Made by a program: the position numbers and the translations under genes. From Thermohalobaculum sp964576075 (GTDB lineage: Bacteria; Pseudomonadota; Alphaproteobacteria; Rhodobacterales; Rhodobacteraceae), in the NCBI GenBank assembly GCA_964576075.1, contig CAZNTX010000072.1, positions 1-20,186 of the forward strand: DNA of 20,186 bases, in the 5' to 3' direction. Below the pieces are notes generated by a model, which was given only the letters and a program-made list of their open reading frames with translations, searched no databases and was not told where the DNA came from. Of the stretch, positions 5,477 through 13,558 are shown piece by piece. The number at the start of each line of letters is the position of its first letter. Positions within the stretch are counted from its first letter, which is position 1.

Positions 5477-8400
5477 TCACGCGGGCTCCGCCGCCGCCAC
5501 CGCCCCCGCGAGATCGACCGAGACGAGCCGGCTGACCCCGCGCTCCACCATCGTCACGCCGAACAGCCGGTCCATCCGGCTCATGGTGATCGCGTGATGG
5601 GTGATGATCAAGAACCGCGTGCCGGTGCGCCGCACCATCTCGTCGAGGAGCGCGCAGAACCGCATCACATTGGCGTCGTCGAGGGGGGCGTCGACCTCGT
5701 CGAGCACGCAGACCGGCGCGGGATTGCACAGAAAGACGGCGAAGATCAGCGAGAGCGCCGTCAGCGTCTGCTCCCCGCCGGAGAGGAGCGAGAGGGTGGA
5801 GAGCTTCTTGCCCGGCGGCTGGCAGAGGATCTCGAGGCCGGCCTCGAGCGGGTCGTCCGAATCGACGAGCACGAGCCGCGCCTCGCCGCCCCCGAAGAGA
5901 TGGCGGAAGAGCTCGCCGAAACGCGCGTTCACCGCCTCGAAGGCGGCGAGCAGGCGGGCGCGGCCCTCCTTGTTGAGCGCGCGCACGCCGGTGCGGAGCC
6001 TCTCGACGGCGCCCTCGAGATCGGCGCGCTCGGCGAGCAGCGCGTCGCGCTCGGCGGCGAGGTCCTCCCGGTCGGCCTCGGCACGGAGATTGACGGCGCC
6101 GAGGGCGTCGCGCTGGCGGCGGAGCTTCTGCGCCTCGGCCTCGGCGGCGGCATGGGCGGCCTCGGCCTCCTCCGGGGCGGGGGGCTCGAAGCCGTGGGCC
6201 TCGGGCAGCGCCTCGGGCGCGCGGCCGCGCTCGGCGCGGATCTCCTCGGCGATCTCGGCGAGCCGGGCGGCGGCGGCCTCGCGCCCGGCCTCGGCGCGCG
6301 AGCGCGCCTCCCGGGCGGCGCCCGCGGCGCGCTCGGCCTCGCGGGCCTCGGCCTCGGCGCGCCGGAGCCCGGCCTCGGCTTCCGCGAGCGCGGCGCGGGC
6401 GGTCTCCATGCGGGACTCGGCGGCCTCGCGGTCGGCGCGGGCGCGGGCGAGGCGGGCGGCGATCTCCTCGGGGGCGGCCGCGGCGGCACGGGCGGCGGCC
6501 TCGGCCTCGCGGATGCGGGCATCGAACCCTGCGAGACGGTCCCCGGCGGTCTCGGCGCGCTTGCGCCACCCATCCGCCTCGCGCGCGATCGCCCGGGCGC
6601 GGCGGGTGCGACGGTCATGGGCGGTGGCGATCTCCTCGCTGCGCTTGCGCGCCTCGTCGAGCGCCTTGCGCGCCGCGCCGGCCTCGGCCCGGGCGGCGGC
6701 GAGCGCCGCGTCGGCCTCCGCCTCGTCGGGAAGGTCGCGGAGCGCGGCGCGGGCAGCTTCCGCCTCCGCCTCGGCGGAGCGGGCCGTCTCGGCGGCGGCA
6801 CAGGCCCGCTCGGCGGCGAGCCCGCCCCGACCGCGGCGCATCTCGGCCTCGGCCTCGGCCTTGCCCGCGGCACGGCGCGCGGCGGCCTCCGCCTCGCGCG
6901 CGGCGGCGACGGCCTTGCGTGCGGCGGCCGCATCGGCCTCGGCGGCGGTCCGGGCGCCCTCGGCCTCGCGATGCGCCCGCTCGGCGCCGGCACGGGCCTC
7001 CTCGGCGCCGGCGCGGTCCGGGGCGAGGGCGGCGAGGCGGTTGACGAGACGCAGACGCCGCGCGGCGTCGCTCGGGGCGTCCGCGGCGCGGCGGCGGAAC
7101 CCGTCCCACCGCCAGAGATCGCCCTCGGCGCTGACGAGCCGCTGTCCCGGCGTGAGCCGGGGCTGGAGCGCGTCGCCCGCCTCGGCCGCCACGACGCCGG
7201 TGGCCGCGAGGCGCCGGGCGAGACGCTCCGGCGCACGGACGGCGGCGGCAAGGGGCTCCGCGCCCTCTGGCAGGGGAGCCGGCCCGCCGGTCGCCGCCTC
7301 CGACCAGCCGGACGGGCCGTCCTCCGGCGCGAGGCCGAGCCCGAGATCCTCGCCGAGCGCCGCGGCCACCGCCGCCTCGAGCCCGGGCGCGACCTCCAGC
7401 CGGTCGAGCAGGGTGGGGCTGTCGGGCGCGGCGCGGGCGAGTTCGCGCTCGATCCCGGCCGCCTCGGCGGCGAGCGCGGAGGCGGCGCTCTCGGCCTCGC
7501 TCCGCAGGGTGCGGGCGGCCCCCTCCCGGCCTTGCGCCTCGACGAGCGCCCGCTCCGCCGCGGCGTGGACCCCGTCCCGCTCGGCAAGATGCCCGGCAGC
7601 GGCCTCCGCCTCGGCGCGCGCGCGGCCGGCGGCGGCCTCCGCATCCCGGGCGGCGGCCTCCGCCTCGGCGCGGTCCGTCGCACGGGCGCGCGCGGCATCG
7701 GCGGCGGCGCTCAGCGCCCGCTCGGCCGCAGCGGCCCGCGCAGTCGCCGCCTCGCGCTCCGCCGCCCGCAAGGCCGCAGCCTCGCGCGCCCCGTCATGCA
7801 AGGACTCCGCCGCCGCCGCCGCCCGCTCGGCCGCCTGCCGCGCCGCCTCCGCCTCGGCGAGACGGGACTCGTGCCCGGCCTCGGCACGCGCGATCTGGCG
7901 CTCCTCCTCGGCAAGGCGGGCGAGCGCGCCCTCCGCCTCCTCGGCAAGCGCCGCCTCCCGGTCCCGGTCGCCCGCGAGCTCCGCCGCGCGCGCCGCCGCC
8001 GCCTCCGCCGCGGCCCGGGCGCGCTCGACCTCGCCGGCCAGATGGGCCTCCGCCGCGGCCGCCCGCTCGCGCAGCGCCTGGGCGACGCCGGCCTCCTCGC
8101 GGATCGGGACGAGCGCCTCGGCCGCCGCCTCCCGGGCCCGCGCCGCCTCGCCGGCCGACGCCTCGGCGCGCGCGGCGGTGCGCATCGCCGCCGCCTCCGC
8201 CGCCTCGGCCGCCCGCGCCTCGGCCCCCGCGACCGCCCACCGCGCATGGGCGAGCCGCGCTTCCGCCGCCCTGAGCGCCTCGGCGATCTCCCGGTAGCGC
8301 CGCGCCTGCGCCGCCTGCCGCGAGAGCGTCGCGATCCGCCCCTCGAGGCCCGCGACGAGCTCGCCCACCCGCTCGAGATTGCCCTCCGTCGCCCGGAGCT

Positions 8401-8947
8401 TCAGCTCCGCCTCGTGCCGGCGCTGCGCGAGCCCCGCGATCCCGGCCGCATCCTCGATCACCCGCCGCCGCGCCGAGGGCCGCGCCGCGATCAACTCCCC
8501 GATCTGCCCCTGGCGCACCAGCGCCGGCGACTGCGCCCCGGAGGCCGCGTCGGCGAACAGCATCGCGACGTCCCGCGCACGCACGGTGCGCCCGTTGATC
8601 TGATAGGCCGACCCGATGTCGCGGGTGATCCGGCGGCTGACCTCGATCTCCCCGAGCCCGGCATAGGGCGGCGGCGCGCGCCCCTCGGGGTCCTCGATCA
8701 CGAGGCTCACCTGCGCGCTCGCCCGGGCGGGGCGCCCCCCGGTGCCGGCGAAGATGACGTCGTCCATCCCATCGCCGCGCATCGCCTTGGCGCGGCTCTC
8801 GCCCATCACCCAGCGCAGGGCCTCCAGCAGATTCGACTTGCCGCAGCCATTGGGGCCGACCACGCCCGTCAGCCCCGCGCCGATCACGAGCTCGGTCGGG
8901 TCGACGAAGCTCTTGAACCCCTGCAGCCTGAGCCGCGCGAACCGCAT
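5477..8947 (-). CDS. smc: Chromosome segregation SMC ATPase
   Basis: SMC with ScpA and ScpB forms the condensin that extrudes DNA loops and keeps replicated origins apart. The 1156-residue product begins MRFARLRLQGFKSFVDPTEL, has Walker A GPNGCGKS at residues 31-38, two Ala/Glu/Arg coiled-coil halves, and a hinge around residues 500-640 (LLDRLEVAPGLEAAVAAALG). Near the C-terminus are the ABC signature LLSGGEQTL and the Walker B/D-loop VLDEVDAPLDD (about residues 1050-1100). ATG 8947 has GGGAGAGG upstream; a TTG five codons earlier is less likely. The coils are extremely alanine-rich with repetitive GCG/GCC codons, which creates long spurious antisense reading frames. It follows the DsbA-like gene after a gap holding element F. 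Confidence 0.96.
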   Translation of the reverse strand: MRFARLRLQGFKSFVDPTELVIGAGLTGVVGPNGCGKSNLLEALRWVMGESRAKAMRGDGMDDVIFAGTGGRPARASAQVSLVIEDPEGRAPPPYAGLGEIEVSRRITRDIGSAYQINGRTVRARDVAMLFADAASGAQSPALVRQGQIGELIAARPSARRRVIEDAAGIAGLAQRRHEAELKLRATEGNLERVGELVAGLEGRIATLSRQAAQARRYREIAEALRAAEARLAHARWAVAGAEARAAEAAEAAAMRTAARAEASAGEAARAREAAAEALVPIREEAGVAQALRERAAAAEAHLAGEVERARAAAEAAAARAAELAGDRDREAALAEEAEGALARLAEEERQIARAEAGHESRLAEAEAARQAAERAAAAAESLHDGAREAAALRAAEREAATARAAAAERALSAAADAARARATDRAEAEAAARDAEAAAGRARAEAEAAAGHLAERDGVHAAAERALVEAQGREGAARTLRSEAESAASALAAEAAGIERELARAAPDSPTLLDRLEVAPGLEAAVAAALGEDLGLGLAPEDGPSGWSEAATGGPAPLPEGAEPLAAAVRAPERLARRLAATGVVAAEAGDALQPRLTPGQRLVSAEGDLWRWDGFRRRAADAPSDAARRLRLVNRLAALAPDRAGAEEARAGAERAHREAEGARTAAEADAAAARKAVAAAREAEAAARRAAGKAEAEAEMRRGRGGLAAERACAAAETARSAEAEAEAARAALRDLPDEAEADAALAAARAEAGAARKALDEARKRSEEIATAHDRRTRRARAIAREADGWRKRAETAGDRLAGFDARIREAEAAARAAAAAPEEIAARLARARADREAAESRMETARAALAEAEAGLRRAEAEAREAERAAGAAREARSRAEAGREAAAARLAEIAEEIRAERGRAPEALPEAHGFEPPAPEEAEAAHAAAEAEAQKLRRQRDALGAVNLRAEADREDLAAERDALLAERADLEGAVERLRTGVRALNKEGRARLLAAFEAVNARFGELFRHLFGGGEARLVLVDSDDPLEAGLEILCQPPGKKLSTLSLLSGGEQTLTALSLIFAVFLCNPAPVCVLDEVDAPLDDANVMRFCALLDEMVRRTGTRFLIITHHAITMSRMDRLFGVTMVERGVSRLVSVDLAGAVAAAEPA

Positions 8948-9076
8948 GCCCTCTCCCGGCAACCGCCTCCAAGGCGCGCAGCTTCGCCCGCGCGCCCCGG
9001 GAGGTCAAGCCATCGGACACAAGATGTAGTGGCCTCTCCGCCATTTCCTACCAACGAGCGCCGAGCGACCCGTTGT

Positions 9077-9143
9077 CGGCCGGCGCGGGCCCGCCGGCGT
9101 CCGGGTGGGCGGGTGGGGGACGGCGGCGGGCCCGCGCCGGCCG
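9077..9143 (+). repeat. G-quadruplex-loop hairpin element, copy F (smc-DsbA gap)
   Basis: Arms 9077-9096 and 9124-9143 are perfect 20-bp inverted repeats. After one G/G mismatch an inner 5-bp stem (CGTCC 9098-9102 with GGACG 9118-9122) leaves an apical loop 9103-9117 that is exactly GGGTGGGCGGGTGGG: four G3 tracts with single-base spacers. This is the shortest and most symmetric member of the family. It begins 35 bases after the stop of the DsbA-like gene, whose template strand carries the G tracts. Nothing else is evident in the 8948-9178 gap. Confidence 0.85.
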
Positions 9144-9178
9144 CGCCACAGGCCCCGTCGCCCGGGGGGAGGCCCCCC

Positions 9179-9820
9179 TCAGCCCTCGAGCGCGGTCTCG
9201 ATCAGCCGCGAGAACTCCTCGACGCTCATATTCCCGGTATGCACCCGACCGTCGATCACGAAGCTCGGCGTCGAGCGGATCCCGTCCTCGGCCGTCGTCT
9301 CCTGATACCGCGCGACCAACCCCTCGGCGAACTCCCGGTCCTGCAGGCAGGCCCGCATCTTCTCGCCCGACAGCCCGTTCATCCGGGCGATCCGCTGCAG
9401 CGCGGCGGGGATGTCCTCCGCCCCGGTCCACTCGGCCTGCCGCTCGAGATAGGCGTCGATCATCGGATGATAGGCGCCCTCCCCGCCGCAGCGCGCGAGC
9501 ATCGACGCCCACAGCCCGTAGCGGTCGAAATAGACCTCCCGGATCACGAAGCGCACCTGCCCCGTCTCGACGTATTTCGCCTTGATCTCCGGCCAGGTGT
9601 CGATGTGGAAAGCCGCGCAATGCGGGCAGGTGAGCGAGAGATACTCGACCACCGTGACCGGCGCCTCCGGGTCTCCGAGCGGTACGTCGCCGGTGACGCG
9701 CGCGGCCCCCTCCGAAGCCGCGCCGTCCTCGGCCGCGGCCATCGGCGCAGCCAGCGCCAGCGCCGCGGCGAGCCCGGCCGCCAGCGCACGCCGGCGGGAA
9801 ATGTCAAGATCGATCGGCAT
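9179..9820 (-). CDS. DsbA-family periplasmic thiol-disulfide protein
   Basis: The 213-residue product opens with a probable twin-arginine signal (DISRRRALAAGLAAALALAAP, cleavage likely after AAA near residue 30). A thioredoxin fold follows with the active-site pair C65-P-H-C68 in YLSLTCPHCAAFH and a cis-proline region STPSFVIDGRVHTG near the C-terminus. CPHC is the DsbA-type active site, typical of strong oxidants. Two further cysteines (MLARCGG and MRACLQD) lie in the helical insertion. ATG 9820 has GGGAG 7-8 bases upstream; longer starts lack a signal peptide. It overlaps the end of the DUF721 gene by 17 bases. This neighbourhood (mutY, DUF721, DsbA-like, smc) is often seen in Rhodobacterales. 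Confidence 0.9.
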   Translation of the reverse strand: MPIDLDISRRRALAAGLAAALALAAPMAAAEDGAASEGAARVTGDVPLGDPEAPVTVVEYLSLTCPHCAAFHIDTWPEIKAKYVETGQVRFVIREVYFDRYGLWASMLARCGGEGAYHPMIDAYLERQAEWTGAEDIPAALQRIARMNGLSGEKMRACLQDREFAEGLVARYQETTAEDGIRSTPSFVIDGRVHTGNMSVEEFSRLIETALEG

Positions 9821-10400
9821 TGCGGTCTCCCTGATCGGTTTCGTCTCGGCCATAAGTAGCGGCGCCCTCGGGCCGCGACAGCACATGGGCCCCGAGCCGC
9901 GCCATGACGCCGCGCAGCCCCGGGCTCCGGAACCCCTCCGCGAGCCGCGCCGCCTCGGCCCGGGCCGCGGCGAGCGTCGCCCGCTCGTCCCCCTGCCCCG
10001 GCCCCTCGAACCCGGCGCCATCCTCGGCGAGCCCGCCGGGCCCCGCCTGCACGATCCTCAGCCGCGTCACCGCGCGGTAGCCGTAGAAGGCGTTCACCCG
10101 CTCGAGGATCGCCGGCGCGCTCATCTCGATCTCGGGGCCGCGCCCGCCCTCGGTCTCGACGACCAGCGTCGCCCCGAGCGACGGCCCCCGGCCGTATCGC
10201 ACCTCGACCGGCCGGCAATGCGGCGCCAGCGCGGCGCCCGCGATCTCCGCCCAGCGCAAAAGCACCTCCGGCACCGCGAAGCCCCGCCGCGCCGCAGCCT
10301 CCGTCAAGCCGGCGCGCAGGCCGGCGCTCACCTGCCGGAAGGCGCCCCCGCGCGAGCGCGCCGCGCCTTGCCCGGACCGAGTCTCCCTGCCGGACGCCAT
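9804..10400 (-). CDS. DUF721 (DciA-like) protein
   Basis: The 198-residue product carries a DUF721 domain: VSAGLRAGLTEAAARRGF, VPEVLLRWAEIAGAALAPHCRP, and the GATLVVETEGG strand segment leading to ILERVNAFYGYRAVTRLRIVQ, about residues 20-125. DciA proteins load the replicative helicase DnaB in bacteria lacking DnaC, but alphaproteobacterial DUF721 proteins are divergent and longer, so the role is uncertain. ATG 10400 has GGAGAG upstream; a TTG four codons earlier is less likely. It is divergent from mutY across a 69-base gap in which I see no clear promoter. Confidence 0.8.
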   Translation of the reverse strand: MASGRETRSGQGAARSRGGAFRQVSAGLRAGLTEAAARRGFAVPEVLLRWAEIAGAALAPHCRPVEVRYGRGPSLGATLVVETEGGRGPEIEMSAPAILERVNAFYGYRAVTRLRIVQAGPGGLAEDGAGFEGPGQGDERATLAAARAEAARLAEGFRSPGLRGVMARLGAHVLSRPEGAATYGRDETDQGDRNADRS

Positions 10401-10469
10401 GCCTCTCTCCAACGCCGCGGCGCCCTGGCTCTCGCGCCGGCGCCTCCCTTCGGATATCCCATCCCACGC

Positions 10470-11537
10470 ATGACCGAAAGCGCTCCGTCAGAACCCGAGA
10501 CCCCCGCGCCGATCACGCCTGCGCGACGGGCCGCCCTCCAGGCCGCGCTGCTCGCCTGGTACGACGGGGCCGCCCGCGACCTGCCCTGGCGCATCGGGCC
10601 CGCCGCCCGCCGGGCCGGCGCGCGGCCCGACCCCTACCGCGTCTGGCTCTCCGAGGTGATGCTCCAGCAGACCACCGTCGCCGCCGCCACCGGCCGGTTT
10701 CTCGACTTCACCCGCCGCTGGCCGACGCTCGAGGCCCTCGCCGCCGCCCCCATCGAGGACGTCCTCGCCGCCTGGGCCGGCCTCGGCTACTATGCCCGCG
10801 CGCGCAACCTCCACGCCTGCGCCCGCGCGGTGGCCGAGTTGGGCGGCTTCCCGGAGACCGAGGCCGACCTCCGCAGCCTCCCCGGCATCGGCCCCTACAC
10901 CGCCGCCGCCGTCGCCGCCATCGCCTTCGACCGCCCCGCCGCCGTCCTCGACGGCAATATCGAGCGGGTGACCGCGCGCCTCTTCGCCGAGACCGACCCG
11001 CTCCCCGCCGTCAAGCCGCGGCTGCGCGCCCATGCCGCCGCGCTCACGCCAGAGACCCGCCCCGGCTGCCACGCCCAGGCGCTGATGGATCTCGGCGCCA
11101 CCGTCTGCACGCCCACGAAACCGGGCTGCCTCCTCTGCCCCCTCGCCGATTGGTGCGCCGCCCGCGCCGCCGGCATCGCCGAGCGCCTGCCCGCCAAGGC
11201 CCCGAAGCGCGCCAAACCCACCCGCCACGGCACCGCCTGGGCCGCGCTCGACCGCGCCGGCCGGGTCTGGGTCGTCCGCCGCCCCGAGCGGGGCCTCCTC
11301 GGCGGCATGCTCGCGCTGCCCTCCTCGGACTGGGGCGCGCCGCAGGACCCGGCGCCCCCCGTCCCGGCGGACTGGCGCCCGGCCGGCGAGGTGCGCCACA
11401 CCTTCACCCATTTCCACCTGCGCCTCGCCGTCCTGCGGGCGGAGATCGACCCGCTCCCGGGCGAGGCCCTCCCCCGCGCCGAAGCCGCCGACGCCATGCC
11501 CACCGTCTTCGCCAAGGCGCTGCGCCTCCTCGGCTAG
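10470..11537 (+). CDS. mutY: Adenine DNA glycosylase MutY
   Basis: MutY removes adenine mispaired with 8-oxoguanine. The 355-residue product has the catalytic glutamate E62 in LSEVMLQQTTV, the helix-hairpin-helix LPGIGPYTAAAVAAIAF (about residues 137-153), the catalytic aspartate D161 in VLDGNIERV, and the [4Fe-4S] ligands C213-x6-C220-x2-C223-x5-C229. A C-terminal NUDIX-like domain for 8-oxoG recognition follows (WVVRRPERGLLGGMLALP, then HTFTHFHLRL). ATG 10470 fits family length. Its stop is followed after 25 bases by element B, which also ends the convergent ccrM gene. Confidence 0.96.
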   Translation: MTESAPSEPETPAPITPARRAALQAALLAWYDGAARDLPWRIGPAARRAGARPDPYRVWLSEVMLQQTTVAAATGRFLDFTRRWPTLEALAAAPIEDVLAAWAGLGYYARARNLHACARAVAELGGFPETEADLRSLPGIGPYTAAAVAAIAFDRPAAVLDGNIERVTARLFAETDPLPAVKPRLRAHAAALTPETRPGCHAQALMDLGATVCTPTKPGCLLCPLADWCAARAAGIAERLPAKAPKRAKPTRHGTAWAALDRAGRVWVVRRPERGLLGGMLALPSSDWGAPQDPAPPVPADWRPAGEVRHTFTHFHLRLAVLRAEIDPLPGEALPRAEAADAMPTVFAKALRLLG

Positions 11538-11562
11538 CGCCCCCGCCCGCGGACCGCGCGGA

Positions 11563-11654
11563 GCGCCGCGCGGTCCGAGGCCTGGGGGGAAGGCCGCCGG
11601 TGCCGCCGGGCGCTCCGGCGGCCGGGGTGGGTGGGGCCTCGGACCGCGCGGCGC
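11563..11654 (+). repeat. G-tract hairpin element, copy B (mutY-ccrM gap)
   Basis: Arms 11563-11582 and 11635-11654 are perfect 20-bp inverted repeats exactly 52 nt apart. The core is class 2: TGGGGGGAA, an inner stem GGCCGCC (11592-11598) with GGCGGCC (11617-11623) around an 18-base loop, then GGGGTGGGTGG. The left arm also contains a palindrome with the bases before it (GGACCGCGCGG with CCGCGCGGTCC). It is 25 bases after the mutY stop and 10 bases after the convergent ccrM stop, the layout expected of a bidirectional terminator. Confidence 0.85.
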
Positions 11655-11664
11655 GGCGGTGCCC

Positions 11665-12771
11665 TCAAGCCCCCTGCTCGGCGATGAGCTTCTGGCGGAA
11701 CCAGTCGATCGGCACCGCCCGGCCGTCCACCCGCACCTGCCAGTAGAGCCAACCGTTGCAGGACGGCGCGCCCTGCAGCGCCGCCCCCACCTGGTGGATC
11801 GACCCGCGATGCTCCGCCGCGATCACCGAGCCGTCCGCGCGGATCTTCACCTCGTGCCGGCCGCAGGGGCTGCGCAGGATCTCCCCGGGCTTCAGCCAGC
11901 CGAGTTCGACGAGCCGGCCGAACGGCACCCTCGGCGCCGCCCGCCGCCCCTCGGTCATCCCGAGCGCCGCACGCTCCGCCCGCCGCACCGCCCCGATCCG
12001 CTCCCGCGCGAGCGCCGCATAGCGCGGCTCCCGCTCGATCCCGATGCAGCGCCGGCCGAGCCGCTTGGCCACCGCCGCCGTCGTCCCGGAGCCGAGGAAC
12101 GGGTCGAGCACCGTGTCCCCCTCCGCGGTCGTCGCCACCAGCACCCGGTGCAGCAGCGCCTCGGGCTTCTGCGTCGGATGCGCCTTGCGCCCCTCGGCGT
12201 CGCGCGCCCGCTCGCCCCCGCCGCAGACCGGCAACAGCCAGTCCGAGCGCATCTGCAGCCCCTCGTTGAGCGATTTGAGCGCGTCGTAGTTGAACCGCGG
12301 CCGCGACTTTTCCGACCTGGCGGCCCAGATCAGCGTCTCATGCGCGTTGCAGAACCGCTTGCCCCGGAAATTCGGCATCGGGTTGGACTTGCGCCAGATC
12401 ACGTCGTTGAGCAGCCAGAAGCCCGCATCCTGCAGGCAGGCGCCGAGGCGGAACACGTTGTGATAGGTCCCGATCACCCAGATCGCGCCGTCGGGCTTGA
12501 GCAGGCGCCGCGCCTCGGCGAGCCAGGCGCGCGTGAAATCGTCGTAGGCGGCGAAGCTGTCGAATCGGTCCCAGGCGTCCTCCACCCCGTCGACACGGGT
12601 GTTGTTCGGCCGGTGCAACTCCCCCTTGAGCTGCAGGTTGTAGGGCGGGTCGGCGAAGACGAGATCGACCGAGCCCGCCGGCAGCGCCCGCATCTCGGCC
12701 ACGCAGTCCCCCTCGATCACCGCGATCCCGTCCGCTTCCGCCGGCCGCCGCCGGTCCTCCGCCTCGCTCAT
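11665..12771 (-). CDS. ccrM: CcrM-type GANTC adenine DNA methyltransferase
   Basis: CcrM methylates adenine in GANTC and couples gene expression to replication in alphaproteobacteria. The 368-residue product is a beta-class enzyme: motif IV DPPYNLQLKGEL (residues 41-52) precedes motif I DPFLGSGT (223-230), with AHPTQKPEALLHR between. The CcrM-specific C-terminal domain (VELGWLKPGEILRSP, then GSIHQVGAALQGAPSCNGW) is present and takes part in target recognition. ATG 12771 has GGAGG 5 bases upstream. Expression is likely self-controlled, since GANTC sites cluster around its promoter. It follows rnhB on the same strand and converges with mutY. Confidence 0.95.
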   Translation of the reverse strand: MSEAEDRRRPAEADGIAVIEGDCVAEMRALPAGSVDLVFADPPYNLQLKGELHRPNNTRVDGVEDAWDRFDSFAAYDDFTRAWLAEARRLLKPDGAIWVIGTYHNVFRLGACLQDAGFWLLNDVIWRKSNPMPNFRGKRFCNAHETLIWAARSEKSRPRFNYDALKSLNEGLQMRSDWLLPVCGGGERARDAEGRKAHPTQKPEALLHRVLVATTAEGDTVLDPFLGSGTTAAVAKRLGRRCIGIEREPRYAALARERIGAVRRAERAALGMTEGRRAAPRVPFGRLVELGWLKPGEILRSPCGRHEVKIRADGSVIAAEHRGSIHQVGAALQGAPSCNGWLYWQVRVDGRAVPIDWFRQKLIAEQGA

Positions 12772-12788
12772 ACGCGCCTCCGCCCCCC

Positions 12789-12873
12789 GATTCGCCTCAC
12801 AATCTCCGGAGATCGAGTCACTGTCAATTCCCTTTCGAATCAAATTTCTACCGAGGTTTCTTGATCTAGAATC
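12789..12873 (-). promoter_or_regulatory. GANTC cluster at the ccrM promoter
   Basis: Four GANTC sites occur in 85 bases: GATTC 12789-12793, GAGTC 12815-12819, GAATC 12837-12841 and GAATC 12869-12873. They lie in the leader, in the promoter spacer, just upstream of the -35, and in the rnhB 3' end. The stretch is unusually AT-rich for this window. CcrM autoregulation through methylated sites in its own promoter region is established in Caulobacter; that it applies here is inference. Confidence 0.65.
12799..12827 (-). promoter_or_regulatory. Candidate ccrM promoter
   Basis: On the minus strand a perfect TTGACA (12822-12827) is followed by 17 bases and GATTGT (12799-12804, three of six bases of TATAAT). 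This leaves a leader of about 20 bases before the ATG at 12771. One GANTC site lies within the spacer. No TTAA-N7-TTAA CtrA box was found. Confidence 0.5.
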
Positions 12874-13493
12874 TGAGCAATCGGGCGAAAGCTCCGCCGG
12901 TGTTCCGGCGCCACGCCAAGCCGCAGGAGCCCGGCGCGGTGCTCCGCCGTGCCGTAGCCCTTGTTGCGCTCCCAGCCATAGCCGGGGCGGCGGCGGGCGA
13001 GCGCGTCCATCTCCGCGTCGCGCGCGACCTTGGCGAGGATCGAAGCCGCCGCGATCGCCCCAACCCGGCCGTCGCCGCCGACGAGGCACTCCGCCGGTAT
13101 CGCGAGCCCCCGCGGCACCCGGTTGCCGTCGACGAGCGCCCCGGCCACGGGTGCGGCCTCGGCCAGCGCCGCGAGCGCCCGCGCCATGGCGAGATCGGCG
13201 GCCGGGCCGAGGCCGAGCGCGTCGATCTCCGCCGCCTCCGCCCGCCCGAGCGCCCAGGCCACCCCCTCCGCCTGCCCGAGCGCGGCGGCCAGCGCGGCCC
13301 GTCGCGCCGGCGAGAGCGTCTTCGAATCGGCGAGCCCCGGGGGCCGCGTCCCCGCGATCGTCACCGCCGCGGCGACCACCGGCCCGGCCCAGGGCCCGCG
13401 CCCCACCTCGTCCACGCCCGCCACCGGCCCGCCGAGGCGCCCGGCGAGAGCGTCCAGCGCCCCGTCCTCGAGGATGCCCTGTTTCCTCCGCAT
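12840..13493 (-). CDS. rnhB: Ribonuclease HII
   Basis: RNase HII nicks RNA in RNA-DNA hybrids and starts removal of misincorporated ribonucleotides. The 217-residue product has the acidic active site D28-E29 in AGVDEVGRGPWAGPVV, D122 in ALVDGNRVP, and D159 in AAASILAKVARDAEMD. The C-terminal substrate-binding sequence YGWERNKGYGTAEHR follows. The ATG at 13493 is used; an in-frame ATG at 13505 (MLRA..) has GGGAGGG almost touching it and is a possible alternative start. Its last codons carry a GANTC site that belongs to the ccrM control region. It is divergent from the small membrane protein at 13559. Confidence 0.95.
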   Translation of the reverse strand: MRRKQGILEDGALDALAGRLGGPVAGVDEVGRGPWAGPVVAAAVTIAGTRPPGLADSKTLSPARRAALAAALGQAEGVAWALGRAEAAEIDALGLGPAADLAMARALAALAEAAPVAGALVDGNRVPRGLAIPAECLVGGDGRVGAIAAASILAKVARDAEMDALARRRPGYGWERNKGYGTAEHRAGLLRLGVAPEHRRSFRPIAQILDQETSVEI

Positions 13494-13558
13494 GGCCCGG
13501 AGCATACCCTCCCGTCCGGGCCGCGCGCCATGCGGCCGCGGGACCGGGAGGGCCGAGG

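Noticed and set aside
3365..9859. A 2164-codon plus-strand reading frame across the atp genes and smc
   Set aside because: It is antisense to well-recognised genes, low in complexity and Arg/Gly/Ala-rich, and it results from GC-rich third positions and the repetitive Ala/Glu codons of the SMC coils.
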